From an uncultured Prevotellaceae bacterium (GTDB lineage Bacteria; Bacteroidota; Bacteroidia; Bacteroidales; Bacteroidaceae), in assembly GCA_900316445.1 (NCBI GenBank), contig ONCZ01000032.1:1-59572 (forward strand): DNA of 59,572 bases, given 5' to 3'. A model generated the notes under the pieces. The model was not told where the DNA came from and searched no databases. It saw only the letters and a list, made by a program, of their open reading frames with translations. The translations under genes were made by a program, and so were the position numbers. Shown here piece by piece: positions 15,928-23,715 of this stretch. Each line of letters begins with the position of its first letter. The stretch's first letter is position 1.

Positions 15928-17979
15928 CTATTTCTTCAACTCAGGATAGGAAAGACGGGTGTGATAAATCATCTTGAGTTTCTCAATAAGAACCGTCTTG
16001 GCGTAGGCAATATCGCGGAAGGTGATGGGACACTCCTTGAAATAGCCTTCTGCCACCTGGGTGTCGATGAGTCGGTTGACGAGTTCGCGGATGGTCTTCT
16101 CTGTGTAGTCGGGGAGTGAGCGGGAGGCTGCCTCGACGGTATCGGCCATCATAAGGATAGCCTGCTCTTTGGTAAAAGGGTTAGGACCTGGATAGGTGAA
16201 CAGCAACTCATCGACATCGTCGTTGGGATGGGCATTCTTGTACTGGACGTAGAAGAATTTCGCCTTACCTTGGCCGTGATGGGTTGAGATGAAGTCCTTG
16301 ATAATGTTTGGCAAATCATACTTCTCTGCCATCTTGATGCCTTCAGTGACGTGGCTGATAATCATCTGGGCACTGTCGATGGAACCCATCTTCTCGTGGG
16401 GATTGACACCAGACTGGTTCTCTGTGAAATAGATGGGATTGGCAATCTTGCCGATATCGTGGTAGAGGGCACCCGTGCGGACGAGCTGGCTCTTGGCATT
16501 AATCTTTCGGGCAATCTCTGCGGCGAGGTTACCTACCTGGATGGAGTGCTGGAAAGTGCCTGGTGCCACCTCACTCATCTTACGTAGCAATTCCTTGTTC
16601 ATATCGGAGAGTTCGATAAGCGTGATGTTCGATGTGAAGCCAAACGCTTTCTCGATGAGATAGAGCAAAGGGTAGGAGCAGAAAAGCAACATGCCGTTGA
16701 TGGCGATGTAATTGAATTCGCTATAACTCATGCGACTGATATCGCTGTTACGTATCCAGTCGAGGGCAAGGTTTGTCAGTCCCATGCCGACGGTGATAAA
16801 GACTGCTGTCCAGAAAAGCTGAGAACGGCTGGAGAGTTCGCGGAGGGAGAAGATGGCAATTAGGCCTGCGACGGTTTCAACGGCAATGAACTCCAGTGGA
16901 TGTTGGAGGGTGCAGGCACAGACAAGGATCGTGGTCAAGTGGGCCATGAAGGCAGTACGGGAGTCCATAAACACCCGGACGAAGATGGGGATCATGGCGA
17001 AGGGCAGCATATAGATGTGGAGGACGCTGTGGCCGACCATCAGACAGGCGATGGCTGCGAAGATAATGATGAGGGCATAGAGCATAGCCGAGGAACGTGC
17101 TTTCTCGAAGTAGTCCTTGCGGAAGAGGGAGAGGAAGATGGTGAAGCAGGTGACGATGATTGCGACATAGAGAATCTGTCCGAGGATGGTCAGTGAGAGT
17201 CGCGGATCATTCTCGTGCTTGCGTTCCATCTCTTTCTTGTACGACATTAGAATGTTGTAGGTCTTCGTGTCGATGATATCACCACGATCGATGATCTTCT
17301 GGCCGCGCTGCACAAGTCCTGTAGCCAGTGGAATGCTGTTATGGAGTTCGTTGAGACTTGCCTCGCTTCGCTCTTTATCGTATTTGAGGTTGGGTGCCAG
17401 ATAGTCGTTGAGATTACACTTCTTCAGAATGTCTTGGTGTTCGGCCAGCGTTTGGTCGAGGAAAATTTGTTCGTAAGCGGAGACAACAGAGTTGATGTCG
17501 TTGATGGACACACTGCTGGCGTTCTTGCCGTCGATAATGCGGATGAGACGTGTGCTGTCCTGATGCAGGTCATTATACTCGGCACTGTTCATGATACCTG
17601 TGGCGTAGAGGTCTCGCAGACGGTTAGCGATAATGCTCAGGTAGTCATTACTGAGGCCGGGGATGCCGTCGGAGTAGTCTTTATAGAACTGCCGGATTTC
17701 ATTACCTGATACATCCTTGTTGATGATGTAGTAGGGTTCGTAGAGCTTCATGAGACTGTCGCGCTCTTTGCTGATGACCTCATCACTCTTGTAGATGGGG
17801 AAGTCGAAGGGTGCGCTGAGGTCGGAGTTGATCCAAGGGCGTCCTTTCTCAACGTTGAAACTGAATTCGTTGGAGCGTGGCATGAGCCAGACGATGATGG
17901 CAACGGTGCCTATGACAAGTGCGGCACGGATGAGGAAATCGCGCCATGTGAGGTCGTCCTTAAAGTCGAAACTACTCAT
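15928..17979 (-). CDS. 7TM-HD family phosphohydrolase (PgpH-like)
   Basis: The 683-residue protein has one N-terminal transmembrane helix (FLIRAALVIGTVAIIVWLMP), a long extracytoplasmic 7TMR-HDED domain, about seven further transmembrane helices, and a C-terminal cytoplasmic HD domain. The metal-binding motif is 'GALYHDIGKIANP' (H507-D508), followed by 'ISTHHGQGKAKFFY' and 'ILMMADTVEAASRS'. Proteins of this architecture include the cyclic-di-AMP phosphodiesterase PgpH, and the same activity is a reasonable inference here. Start at 17979 (MSSFDFKDD) is chosen because the -7 box overlaps the longer ORF's first codon. It is divergent from gltX. Confidence 0.88.
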   Translation of the reverse strand: MSSFDFKDDLTWRDFLIRAALVIGTVAIIVWLMPRSNEFSFNVEKGRPWINSDLSAPFDFPIYKSDEVISKERDSLMKLYEPYYIINKDVSGNEIRQFYKDYSDGIPGLSNDYLSIIANRLRDLYATGIMNSAEYNDLHQDSTRLIRIIDGKNASSVSINDINSVVSAYEQIFLDQTLAEHQDILKKCNLNDYLAPNLKYDKERSEASLNELHNSIPLATGLVQRGQKIIDRGDIIDTKTYNILMSYKKEMERKHENDPRLSLTILGQILYVAIIVTCFTIFLSLFRKDYFEKARSSAMLYALIIIFAAIACLMVGHSVLHIYMLPFAMIPIFVRVFMDSRTAFMAHLTTILVCACTLQHPLEFIAVETVAGLIAIFSLRELSSRSQLFWTAVFITVGMGLTNLALDWIRNSDISRMSYSEFNYIAINGMLLFCSYPLLYLIEKAFGFTSNITLIELSDMNKELLRKMSEVAPGTFQHSIQVGNLAAEIARKINAKSQLVRTGALYHDIGKIANPIYFTENQSGVNPHEKMGSIDSAQMIISHVTEGIKMAEKYDLPNIIKDFISTHHGQGKAKFFYVQYKNAHPNDDVDELLFTYPGPNPFTKEQAILMMADTVEAASRSLPDYTEKTIRELVNRLIDTQVAEGYFKECPITFRDIAYAKTVLIEKLKMIYHTRLSYPELKK

Positions 17980-18021
17980 TTGATATAGTCTGTTATGGAT
18001 GGTTAGACAACATTTTCGCTG

Positions 18022-18029
18022 CAAAGATA
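18022..18029 (-). promoter_or_regulatory. -7 box of the 7TM-HD gene
   Basis: The complement reads TATCTTTG then C, giving a leader of about 35 nt to the start at 17979. Confidence 0.6.
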
Positions 18030-18067
18030 CAAAAAATTACTACAGATAAAGCAGAAAACATAAAAAA

Positions 18068-18127
18068 AACCGCAGATTACGCAGATTATACAGATTTTTT
18101 TCTGCGTAATCTGTGAAATCTGCGGTT
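18068..18127. repeat. AATCTGCG palindromic element, copy 2
   Basis: The arms AACCGCAGATT and AATCTGCGGTT enclose internal GCAGATT/AATCT pairs, as in copy 1 at 11.2 kb. It sits between the divergent 7TM-HD and gltX promoters and abuts the gltX -7 box. Confidence 0.8.
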
Positions 18128-18142
18128 TATTTATTACCTTTG
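18112..18142 (+). promoter_or_regulatory. gltX promoter partly formed by the palindromic element
   Basis: TGTG at 18112-18115 and TACCTTTG at 18135-18142 are spaced by 19 nt. The -33 side lies inside the palindrome's right arm, exactly as at copy 1. Confidence 0.6.
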
Positions 18143-18161
18143 CAGACAAATTCGTAAAACA

Positions 18162-19679
18162 ATGTCAGAAAGAACTGTAAGAGTGAGATTTGCACCCAGT
18201 CCGACGGGTGCCCTCCATATCGGCGGTGTGCGCACTGCCTTGTATAACTATCTGTTTGCACGCCAGCATGGCGGTCAGCTTGTGTTCCGTATTGAGGATA
18301 CGGATTCTAACCGTTTTGTACCAGGTGCCGAGGAGTATATCCTGGAGTCGTTCAAGTGGCTGGGTATCCAGTTTGACGAGGGCGTGAGCTTTGGCGGCGA
18401 CAAAGGTCCCTACCGTCAGAGTGAGCGTCGTGAGATATATAAGAAATATGTGCAGCAGCTGTTGGATGACGATAAGGCGTATATCGCTTTCGACACCCCT
18501 GAGGAGTTGGAGGCGAAGCGCGCTGAGATCCAGAATTTCCAGTACGACAGTCACACCCGTAATATGATGCGTAACTCGCTGACGCTGCCGAAGGAGGAAG
18601 TGGAGCAGCTGATAGCCGACGGTAAGCAGTATGTGGTGCGTTTTAAGATTGACGGTGGACAGGAGGTTCTCGTCAACGACCTCATTCGTGGTGAGGTGCG
18701 TGTGAAGACGGACATCCTTGATGATAAGGTGCTCTTCAAGAGTGCAGACCAACTGCCGACATACCATCTGGCGAATATCGTGGATGACCACCTGATGGAG
18801 ATCTCGCATGTGATCCGTGGTGAGGAGTGGTTGCCGAGTGCACCGCTGCATGTGCTGTTGTATCAGGCTTTCGGCTGGGAGGATACGATGCCGCAGTTTG
18901 CCCATCTGCCGCTGCTGCTGAAGCCCGACGGCAAGGGTAAGCTCTCCAAGCGTGACGGTGATCGTCTGGGATTCCCCGTATTCCCATTGGAGTGGAAAGA
19001 TCCGAAGACGGGCGAGACATCTCGTGGCTATCGTGAGGACGGATACTTCCCTGAAGCGGTGATTAACTTCCTCGCGCTGTTAGGTTGGAATCCAGGTACT
19101 GAACAGGAGATATTCTCTTTAGATGAACTCGTACAGTTGTTCGATATCTCCAAATGCTCAAAGGCTGGTGCGAAGTTCGCCTACGACAAGGGTATCTGGT
19201 TCAACCACGAGTATATCTTGAAGAAATCGAATGAGGAGATTGCCGCCCTCTTCGAGCCGATCGTAAAGGAGCACTGTCCACAGGAGACCTTTGAGCGTGT
19301 GCTTCAGGTGACGGCGATGATGAAAGACCGTGTGTCGTTTGTCAAGGAGTTGTGGCCCCTGTGCTCGTTCTTCTTCGAAGCACCCACAGAGTACGATGAG
19401 AAGACGGTGAAGAAGCGCTGGAAGGAAGATTCTGCCCAGCAACTCACTGAACTCATCGGCGTGTTGGAAGGTATCGACGACTTCTCGTTAGAGAATCAGG
19501 AGCAGATTGTGCATACTTGGATAGAGCAGAAGGAATATAAGCTGGGCAACATCATGAACGCCTGGCGTCTGGCACTCGTGGGTGAGGGCAAGGGTCCTGG
19601 GATGTTCGATATCTCTGCTTTCCTGGGCAAGGAAGAGACCATCCGTCGTACAAAACGAGCCATTGAAGTATTGGGCTGA
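18162..19679 (+). CDS. gltX: Glutamate--tRNA ligase
   Basis: The 505-residue class I aminoacyl-tRNA synthetase shows the HIGH signature as '[20 protein letters not shown]' (histidine 19) and the KMSKS equivalent as KLSKRDGD (K260-D267). The zinc-binding and anticodon domains follow in normal order, and length is typical for bacterial GluRS. It charges tRNA-Glu. Whether it also charges tRNA-Gln cannot be told here. The stop overlaps the waaA start by one base (TGATG), so the two genes are translationally coupled. Confidence 0.97.
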   Translation: MSERTVRVRFAPSPTGALHIGGVRTALYNYLFARQHGGQLVFRIEDTDSNRFVPGAEEYILESFKWLGIQFDEGVSFGGDKGPYRQSERREIYKKYVQQLLDDDKAYIAFDTPEELEAKRAEIQNFQYDSHTRNMMRNSLTLPKEEVEQLIADGKQYVVRFKIDGGQEVLVNDLIRGEVRVKTDILDDKVLFKSADQLPTYHLANIVDDHLMEISHVIRGEEWLPSAPLHVLLYQAFGWEDTMPQFAHLPLLLKPDGKGKLSKRDGDRLGFPVFPLEWKDPKTGETSRGYREDGYFPEAVINFLALLGWNPGTEQEIFSLDELVQLFDISKCSKAGAKFAYDKGIWFNHEYILKKSNEEIAALFEPIVKEHCPQETFERVLQVTAMMKDRVSFVKELWPLCSFFFEAPTEYDEKTVKKRWKEDSAQQLTELIGVLEGIDDFSLENQEQIVHTWIEQKEYKLGNIMNAWRLALVGEGKGPGMFDISAFLGKEETIRRTKRAIEVLG

Positions 19680-20950
19680 TGTATAACGTCATCATATATC
19701 TCTACCTCTTGGGTGTGGCGATTTATAGTCGCTTCAACGAAAAGGTGCGCAAGATGTGGCGAGGCGAGAGAGAGGCTTTCCGCATCTTGAAAGAGAAGGT
19801 GGATCCAGAGGCGAAGTATGTGTGGTTCCATGCGGCTTCGTTGGGTGAGTTCGAACAGGGTCGGCCATTGATGGAAGAGCTTCGCCGTGAGCATCCTGAG
19901 TATAAGATCCTGTTGACGTTCTTCTCACCTTCAGGCTATGAGGTTCGGAAGAACTACGATGGGGCTGACATTATCACCTATCTGCCACTGGACACCATAA
20001 CCAATGCCCGCAGGTTCCTGAGGGCTGTCAGGCCCGTGATGGCGTACTTCATCAAGTATGAGTTCTGGTACAACTATCTGCATATCCTCAAGCATCGTGG
20101 TGTGCCGGTGTATAGCGTGTCAAGCATCTTCCGTCCGGATCAGGTGTTCTTCAAGTGGTATGGACGTCAGTATGGAAAGGTGCTGAACTGCTTCACGCAT
20201 TTCTTCGTGCAGAATGAGGTGAGCAAGGAACTGTTGGCTAAGATAGGCATCAAGAACGTGACTATCGTTGGTGATACCCGTTTCGATCGAGTTCTTCAGA
20301 TTAAGGAGGCTGCCAAGCAACTGCCGATTGTGGAGGAATTTGTTAAGGAGTCAGGAGTCAGGAGTCAGGAGTCTGTAGGACACTCTAAACCCAGGGTGTT
20401 CGTAGCAGGCTCTTCATGGCCACCCGATGAGGAAATATTCATAAAGTATTTCAACCAGCATCCAGAGTGGAAGCTTATCATTGCTCCCCACGTCATCGGC
20501 GAGGATCATCTCCGCCAGATTGAGAAACTATTGGAAGGTCGCAAGGTCGTACGTTATACCAAGATCTCTGAAAACTCTGAGAACTCTGAGTACTCCGAGA
20601 ATGCTGATGTTCTGATTATCGATTGCTTCGGACTGTTGTCGAGCATCTATCGTTATGGTGATGTGGCATACGTGGGCGGCGGCTTTGGCGTGGGCATCCA
20701 TAACCTGTTGGAGGCTGCCGTCTGGAGCGTGCCTGTATTCTTCGGGCCTAACAATCAGAAGTTCCAGGAGGCACAGGGGCTGAAGCAGAATGGTGGTCTG
20801 GAGATTACGGACTATGAGAGTTTTGCCTCGCAGATGGACCGTCTGGCAAAGGATGCCGAATATCTCAAAGCACAAGGAGAGCAGGCTGGCCGTTTTGTGG
20901 AGAGTCTGTCTGGTGCTACGGAGAAAGTGCTTGCGGCTACTCTTCGGTAA
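19679..20950 (+). CDS. waaA: 3-deoxy-D-manno-octulosonic acid (Kdo) transferase
   Basis: The 423-residue glycosyltransferase starts [19 protein letters not shown] (membrane anchor). It shows 'YVWFHAASLGEFEQGRPLMEEL' with the catalytic glutamate, 'YEFWYNYLHILKHRGVPVYSVS', 'FVAGSSWPPDEE' and 'YVGGGFGVGIHNLLEAAVW'. WaaA attaches Kdo to lipid A at the inner membrane. Two low-complexity inserts absent from most family members are encoded by tandem repeats: a four-copy 7-bp repeat near residues 224-232 and a four-copy 9-bp repeat at residues 297-308 (SENSENSEYSEN). It overlaps the convergent nucleotidase gene by 14 bp. Confidence 0.93.
   Translation: MYNVIIYLYLLGVAIYSRFNEKVRKMWRGEREAFRILKEKVDPEAKYVWFHAASLGEFEQGRPLMEELRREHPEYKILLTFFSPSGYEVRKNYDGADIITYLPLDTITNARRFLRAVRPVMAYFIKYEFWYNYLHILKHRGVPVYSVSSIFRPDQVFFKWYGRQYGKVLNCFTHFFVQNEVSKELLAKIGIKNVTIVGDTRFDRVLQIKEAAKQLPIVEEFVKESGVRSQESVGHSKPRVFVAGSSWPPDEEIFIKYFNQHPEWKLIIAPHVIGEDHLRQIEKLLEGRKVVRYTKISENSENSEYSENADVLIIDCFGLLSSIYRYGDVAYVGGGFGVGIHNLLEAAVWSVPVFFGPNNQKFQEAQGLKQNGGLEITDYESFASQMDRLAKDAEYLKAQGEQAGRFVESLSGATEKVLAATLR
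20347..20374 (+). repeat. 7-bp tandem repeat (GGAGTCA, four copies) inside waaA
   Basis: Three perfect GGAGTCA units and one GGAGTCT lie in the coding sequence. The unit length is not a multiple of three, so gain or loss of one unit would shift the waaA frame. Confidence 0.9.
20567..20602 (+). repeat. 9-bp tandem repeat inside waaA
   Basis: Four degenerate 9-bp units encode Ser-Glu-Asn, Ser-Glu-Asn, Ser-Glu-Tyr and Ser-Glu-Asn. This repeat preserves the frame. Confidence 0.85.
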
Positions 20951-22379
20951 TCTTCATATTGTGCAATCCCTTATTACTGATGACTCCGAGTTTCTCCAAA
21001 TAGTTGGAGAGCATAATGGATGTTTGTATGTTCAGGGAGCGGCCTGGGTGGCTGATGTATGACTTGCAGGCGCTTTGCATGTAGCTGTTCGTCACAACCT
21101 TGTAGGTCTTCTGCATATCGAAATCCTGCCCGTCAAGGGTTTTCAGGCGGATGCTTTTCAGTCGGTCTTTATGCTTGTCATCCTTATCGACAGTTACCTC
21201 ACAGATGGCACCAGCCACGCGAGGCAGGTGATATAATGAGCCGCGACTGTAGGTCGTCAGGATCTTCATGACCTCTTCGCCTGTCAGTGTCAGTTCTACG
21301 GCCTCGTTATAGAAGGGATCCATCGAGAGGACGTCCTGCATCGTAATGTCTCCAGCAGCCAGAGAGTCGAGACGCACACCACCATTGTTTACGATGCCGA
21401 GGTCAGCCTGTCCCTCTTTGAGAAAGGCGTCGCACATCAGATAGTTTAACTCTTCCTTCGTCTTGAATGCAGACTCTGTCCTGCCCACCACGCGCTTGAA
21501 CATCGGGTTGTTGCTGAAGTATTCCACCATCACCTCCACCATTCTGTTCTTGTTGGGGAAGGATTTGATGTCGATATATTCTGCCGTCTTTTGCTTGAGT
21601 TTCCCGTTATTGAAGGTCAGCGTGATGTGTGTCGCCTTCTGTAGTTTATTCTTGTTCTGGGTGATGAGCACGCCGTTGTGCAGCGGTTCGTCTGCCGTCA
21701 GTTGGGTATGGGTGTGACCGCCGATGATCAGGTCGAGCCAAGGATTGTCCTGAGCCACCTCTTTATCATCCTCATAGCCGAGGTGTGAGAGCAGGATGGT
21801 GGCATCGCAATGGTGGCTGAAGCTGCGATATTGTTTGATGACTTTCATCGGGTTGGCGAAGCGGATGCCTTCCAGGTTGGCTGGGTGGGTATCGGGTCGT
21901 CCTTGCGAGTTGATTTGTATGAGGCCGATGATGCCGATTTTGATGCCGTCGAAGTCATAGACCTTCGTGGGGACGATGTGCAGGCCGGTCTCTTCTGAGG
22001 GGAAGATGTTGGCGCAGATATAGCTGAAGGCGGAGTATGCCATCAGCGGCGGCAGGGAGCCTACATCAAACTCGTGGTTGCCCAGTGTTGTGGCATCGAA
22101 GCCCACCTGGTTCATCAGAGTCACCATCGGGTAGGAGGAGATTCGGAACATATCGTTCTTAGGATTGCCCGTGCGGTTGTCGCCAGCAGATAGTATCAGC
22201 ATCGAGGGATAGAGTGCCCGCAGACTATCGGCAATGGCTGCGAGTTGAGGAAACTGCTCAATGGCAGCGTGCATATCGTTTACTGCTAAGATATGTACTT
22301 CGCGCTTCTGCCCAAATACGGTTGATGTAATGAGTAGTACCAACCCTAAAAGGTATGTTCGCCTTGTCTTCATACGCAA
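20937..22379 (-). CDS. 5'-nucleotidase / metallophosphatase (UshA-like)
   Basis: The 480-residue secreted protein has a signal peptide (MKTRRTYLLGLVLLITSTVFG). A calcineurin-like domain carries 'AVNDMHAAI', 'LSAGDNRTG', 'TTLGNHEFDVG' and 'LIIGGHTHTQL'. A C-terminal 5'-nucleotidase domain follows ('FKTKEELNYLMCDAF', 'ADLGIVNNGGVRLDSL', 'VVTNSYMQ'). It should release phosphate from nucleotides or sugar nucleotides in the periplasm using two metal ions. The start is either this ATG or the one two codons downstream, both just below the -7 box. Its last codons overlap the end of waaA on the other strand. Confidence 0.9.
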   Translation of the reverse strand: MRMKTRRTYLLGLVLLITSTVFGQKREVHILAVNDMHAAIEQFPQLAAIADSLRALYPSMLILSAGDNRTGNPKNDMFRISSYPMVTLMNQVGFDATTLGNHEFDVGSLPPLMAYSAFSYICANIFPSEETGLHIVPTKVYDFDGIKIGIIGLIQINSQGRPDTHPANLEGIRFANPMKVIKQYRSFSHHCDATILLSHLGYEDDKEVAQDNPWLDLIIGGHTHTQLTADEPLHNGVLITQNKNKLQKATHITLTFNNGKLKQKTAEYIDIKSFPNKNRMVEVMVEYFSNNPMFKRVVGRTESAFKTKEELNYLMCDAFLKEGQADLGIVNNGGVRLDSLAAGDITMQDVLSMDPFYNEAVELTLTGEEVMKILTTYSRGSLYHLPRVAGAICEVTVDKDDKHKDRLKSIRLKTLDGQDFDMQKTYKVVTNSYMQSACKSYISHPGRSLNIQTSIMLSNYLEKLGVISNKGLHNMKITEE

Positions 22380-22397
22380 AAATTCTTAATTGGACTG

Positions 22398-22405
22398 CAA
22401 AGATA
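22398..22405 (-). promoter_or_regulatory. -7 box of the 5'-nucleotidase gene
   Basis: The complement reads TATCTTTG followed by C, 18 nt upstream of the start codon. The divergent metallophosphoesterase has its own TAATTTTG box at 22450-22457. Confidence 0.6.
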
Positions 22406-22476
22406 CGAAAAATTTGTGAACTAATACAAGTTTTATGCGCATTTCTTTATAATTTTGCGCTCACAATGCAAAAAGT

Positions 22477-23595
22477 ATGAGATTTATGTGGATGTTTATC
22501 TTTATGATACTGCCGTTGTTGGCAGTCGTTTATATCGGTTGGCACGTGTGGGCCATCCTCCCCTTTTCGCGGATATGGAAGACGGTAGCCGTGCTGTTGA
22601 TGGCGAGTTGTTTCCTATTGTTCTTCTTCGGCTTGCGACGACAGACGGACAACTATTCGCTGCCTGTGGCACAGGTGATGTATGAGGTGGGCACCTCGTC
22701 GATCTTCATCATGCTTTATCTGGTGATCATCTTCCTGGTGCTCGACCTGGGAAGGCTGGTGCATCTCGTGCCTCGCTCGCTGCTCTTCAACAACTGGCAG
22801 ATGGCGGTGGGCATCGTCGTGTTCCTGTTTGTCGTCTTCCTCTATGGCAACATCCATTATTATAATAAGGTACGCGTACCACTGGAGTTGAAATCTTCAA
22901 AACCGCTGCCAAAGGATTATCGGGTGGTGATGGTGTCTGACTTGCATCTGGGCTATCATAATCCTCGGAAAGAGTTGGCACGATGGGTGGATATGATGAA
23001 TGCGGAGAAGCCTGACTTCATACTGATAGCGGGTGACCTTATCGATGGCAGCATACGTCCCTTAAATGAAGAACGTATGGCTGAGGAGTTTCATAGGCTC
23101 ACGGCTCCTGTTTATGCCTGTTTGGGTAATCACGAACACTTCGGCGGCGATGCCAACGCCCGTCAGTTCTATAAGGATGCGGGCATTCGTCTGCTGATAG
23201 ATGAGGCTGCCGTGATAGACAGCGCGATAGTCGTCATAGGGCGCGATGACCGTTCAAGCCGCCATCGCAAGAGCGTGGAGGAACTGATTAAATCGTGGAA
23301 TGTGGAAGGCTCACACTATACCATCGTGCTCGACCATCAGCCGTATGAACTGGAGAAAGCAGAGGCTGCTGGTGTTGACTTCCAACTAAGCGGCCACACC
23401 CATCGTGGACAGGTATGGCCGATCTCTTGGATTACGGATGCCATCTATGAGTGTTCGTGGGGCTCACACCAGCGTGGCAACACTCAGTTCTATATCTCTT
23501 CTGGTCTTGGTCTCTGGGGCGGCAAATTCCGCATCGGCACGCAATCAGAATATTTAGTAGCCACCCTATCGCAGAAAAGTCAGTTGCAGAAGTAA
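22477..23595 (+). CDS. Membrane-anchored metallophosphoesterase
   Basis: The 372-residue protein has about four N-terminal transmembrane helices (first: FMWMFIFMILPLLAVVYIGW). A calcineurin-like phosphoesterase domain follows with all metal ligands: 'VMVSDLHLGYHNP', 'ILIAGDLIDGS', 'ACLGNHEHFGG' and 'LSGHTHRGQVWP'. The organisation resembles the YkuE-type or lipid-related phosphoesterases of Bacteroidota. The substrate is unknown. A TAnnTTTG box at 22450-22457 lies 20 bp upstream. It ends just before an intergenic REP-like pair that separates it from the convergent neopullulanase. Confidence 0.88.
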   Translation: MRFMWMFIFMILPLLAVVYIGWHVWAILPFSRIWKTVAVLLMASCFLLFFFGLRRQTDNYSLPVAQVMYEVGTSSIFIMLYLVIIFLVLDLGRLVHLVPRSLLFNNWQMAVGIVVFLFVVFLYGNIHYYNKVRVPLELKSSKPLPKDYRVVMVSDLHLGYHNPRKELARWVDMMNAEKPDFILIAGDLIDGSIRPLNEERMAEEFHRLTAPVYACLGNHEHFGGDANARQFYKDAGIRLLIDEAAVIDSAIVVIGRDDRSSRHRKSVEELIKSWNVEGSHYTIVLDHQPYELEKAEAAGVDFQLSGHTHRGQVWPISWITDAIYECSWGSHQRGNTQFYISSGLGLWGGKFRIGTQSEYLVATLSQKSQLQK

Positions 23596-23600
23596 CTGTT

Positions 23601-23708
23601 TCTCCCCCTGAGTAGGGGGAGTTAGAGGGGGTCTGAGCAAGCGCATCGTCTGAGGCAGAGCCTGAGGCCGATCAGACCACCCCTAACCCCTCCTACTCAG
23701 GAGGGGAA
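23601..23708. repeat. REP-like inverted pair between convergent genes
   Basis: Each half consists of a C/G-rich hairpin (CCCCTGAGTAGGGGG on the left; CCTCCTACTCAGGAGG on the right) followed inward by GGGGTCTGA or its complement TCAGACCACCCC. The two halves face each other across about 35 bp. Two coding copies occur in the epimerase and rnr genes. Between converging stops it may also act as a bidirectional terminator. Confidence 0.8.
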
Positions 23709-23715
23709 ATGATTA

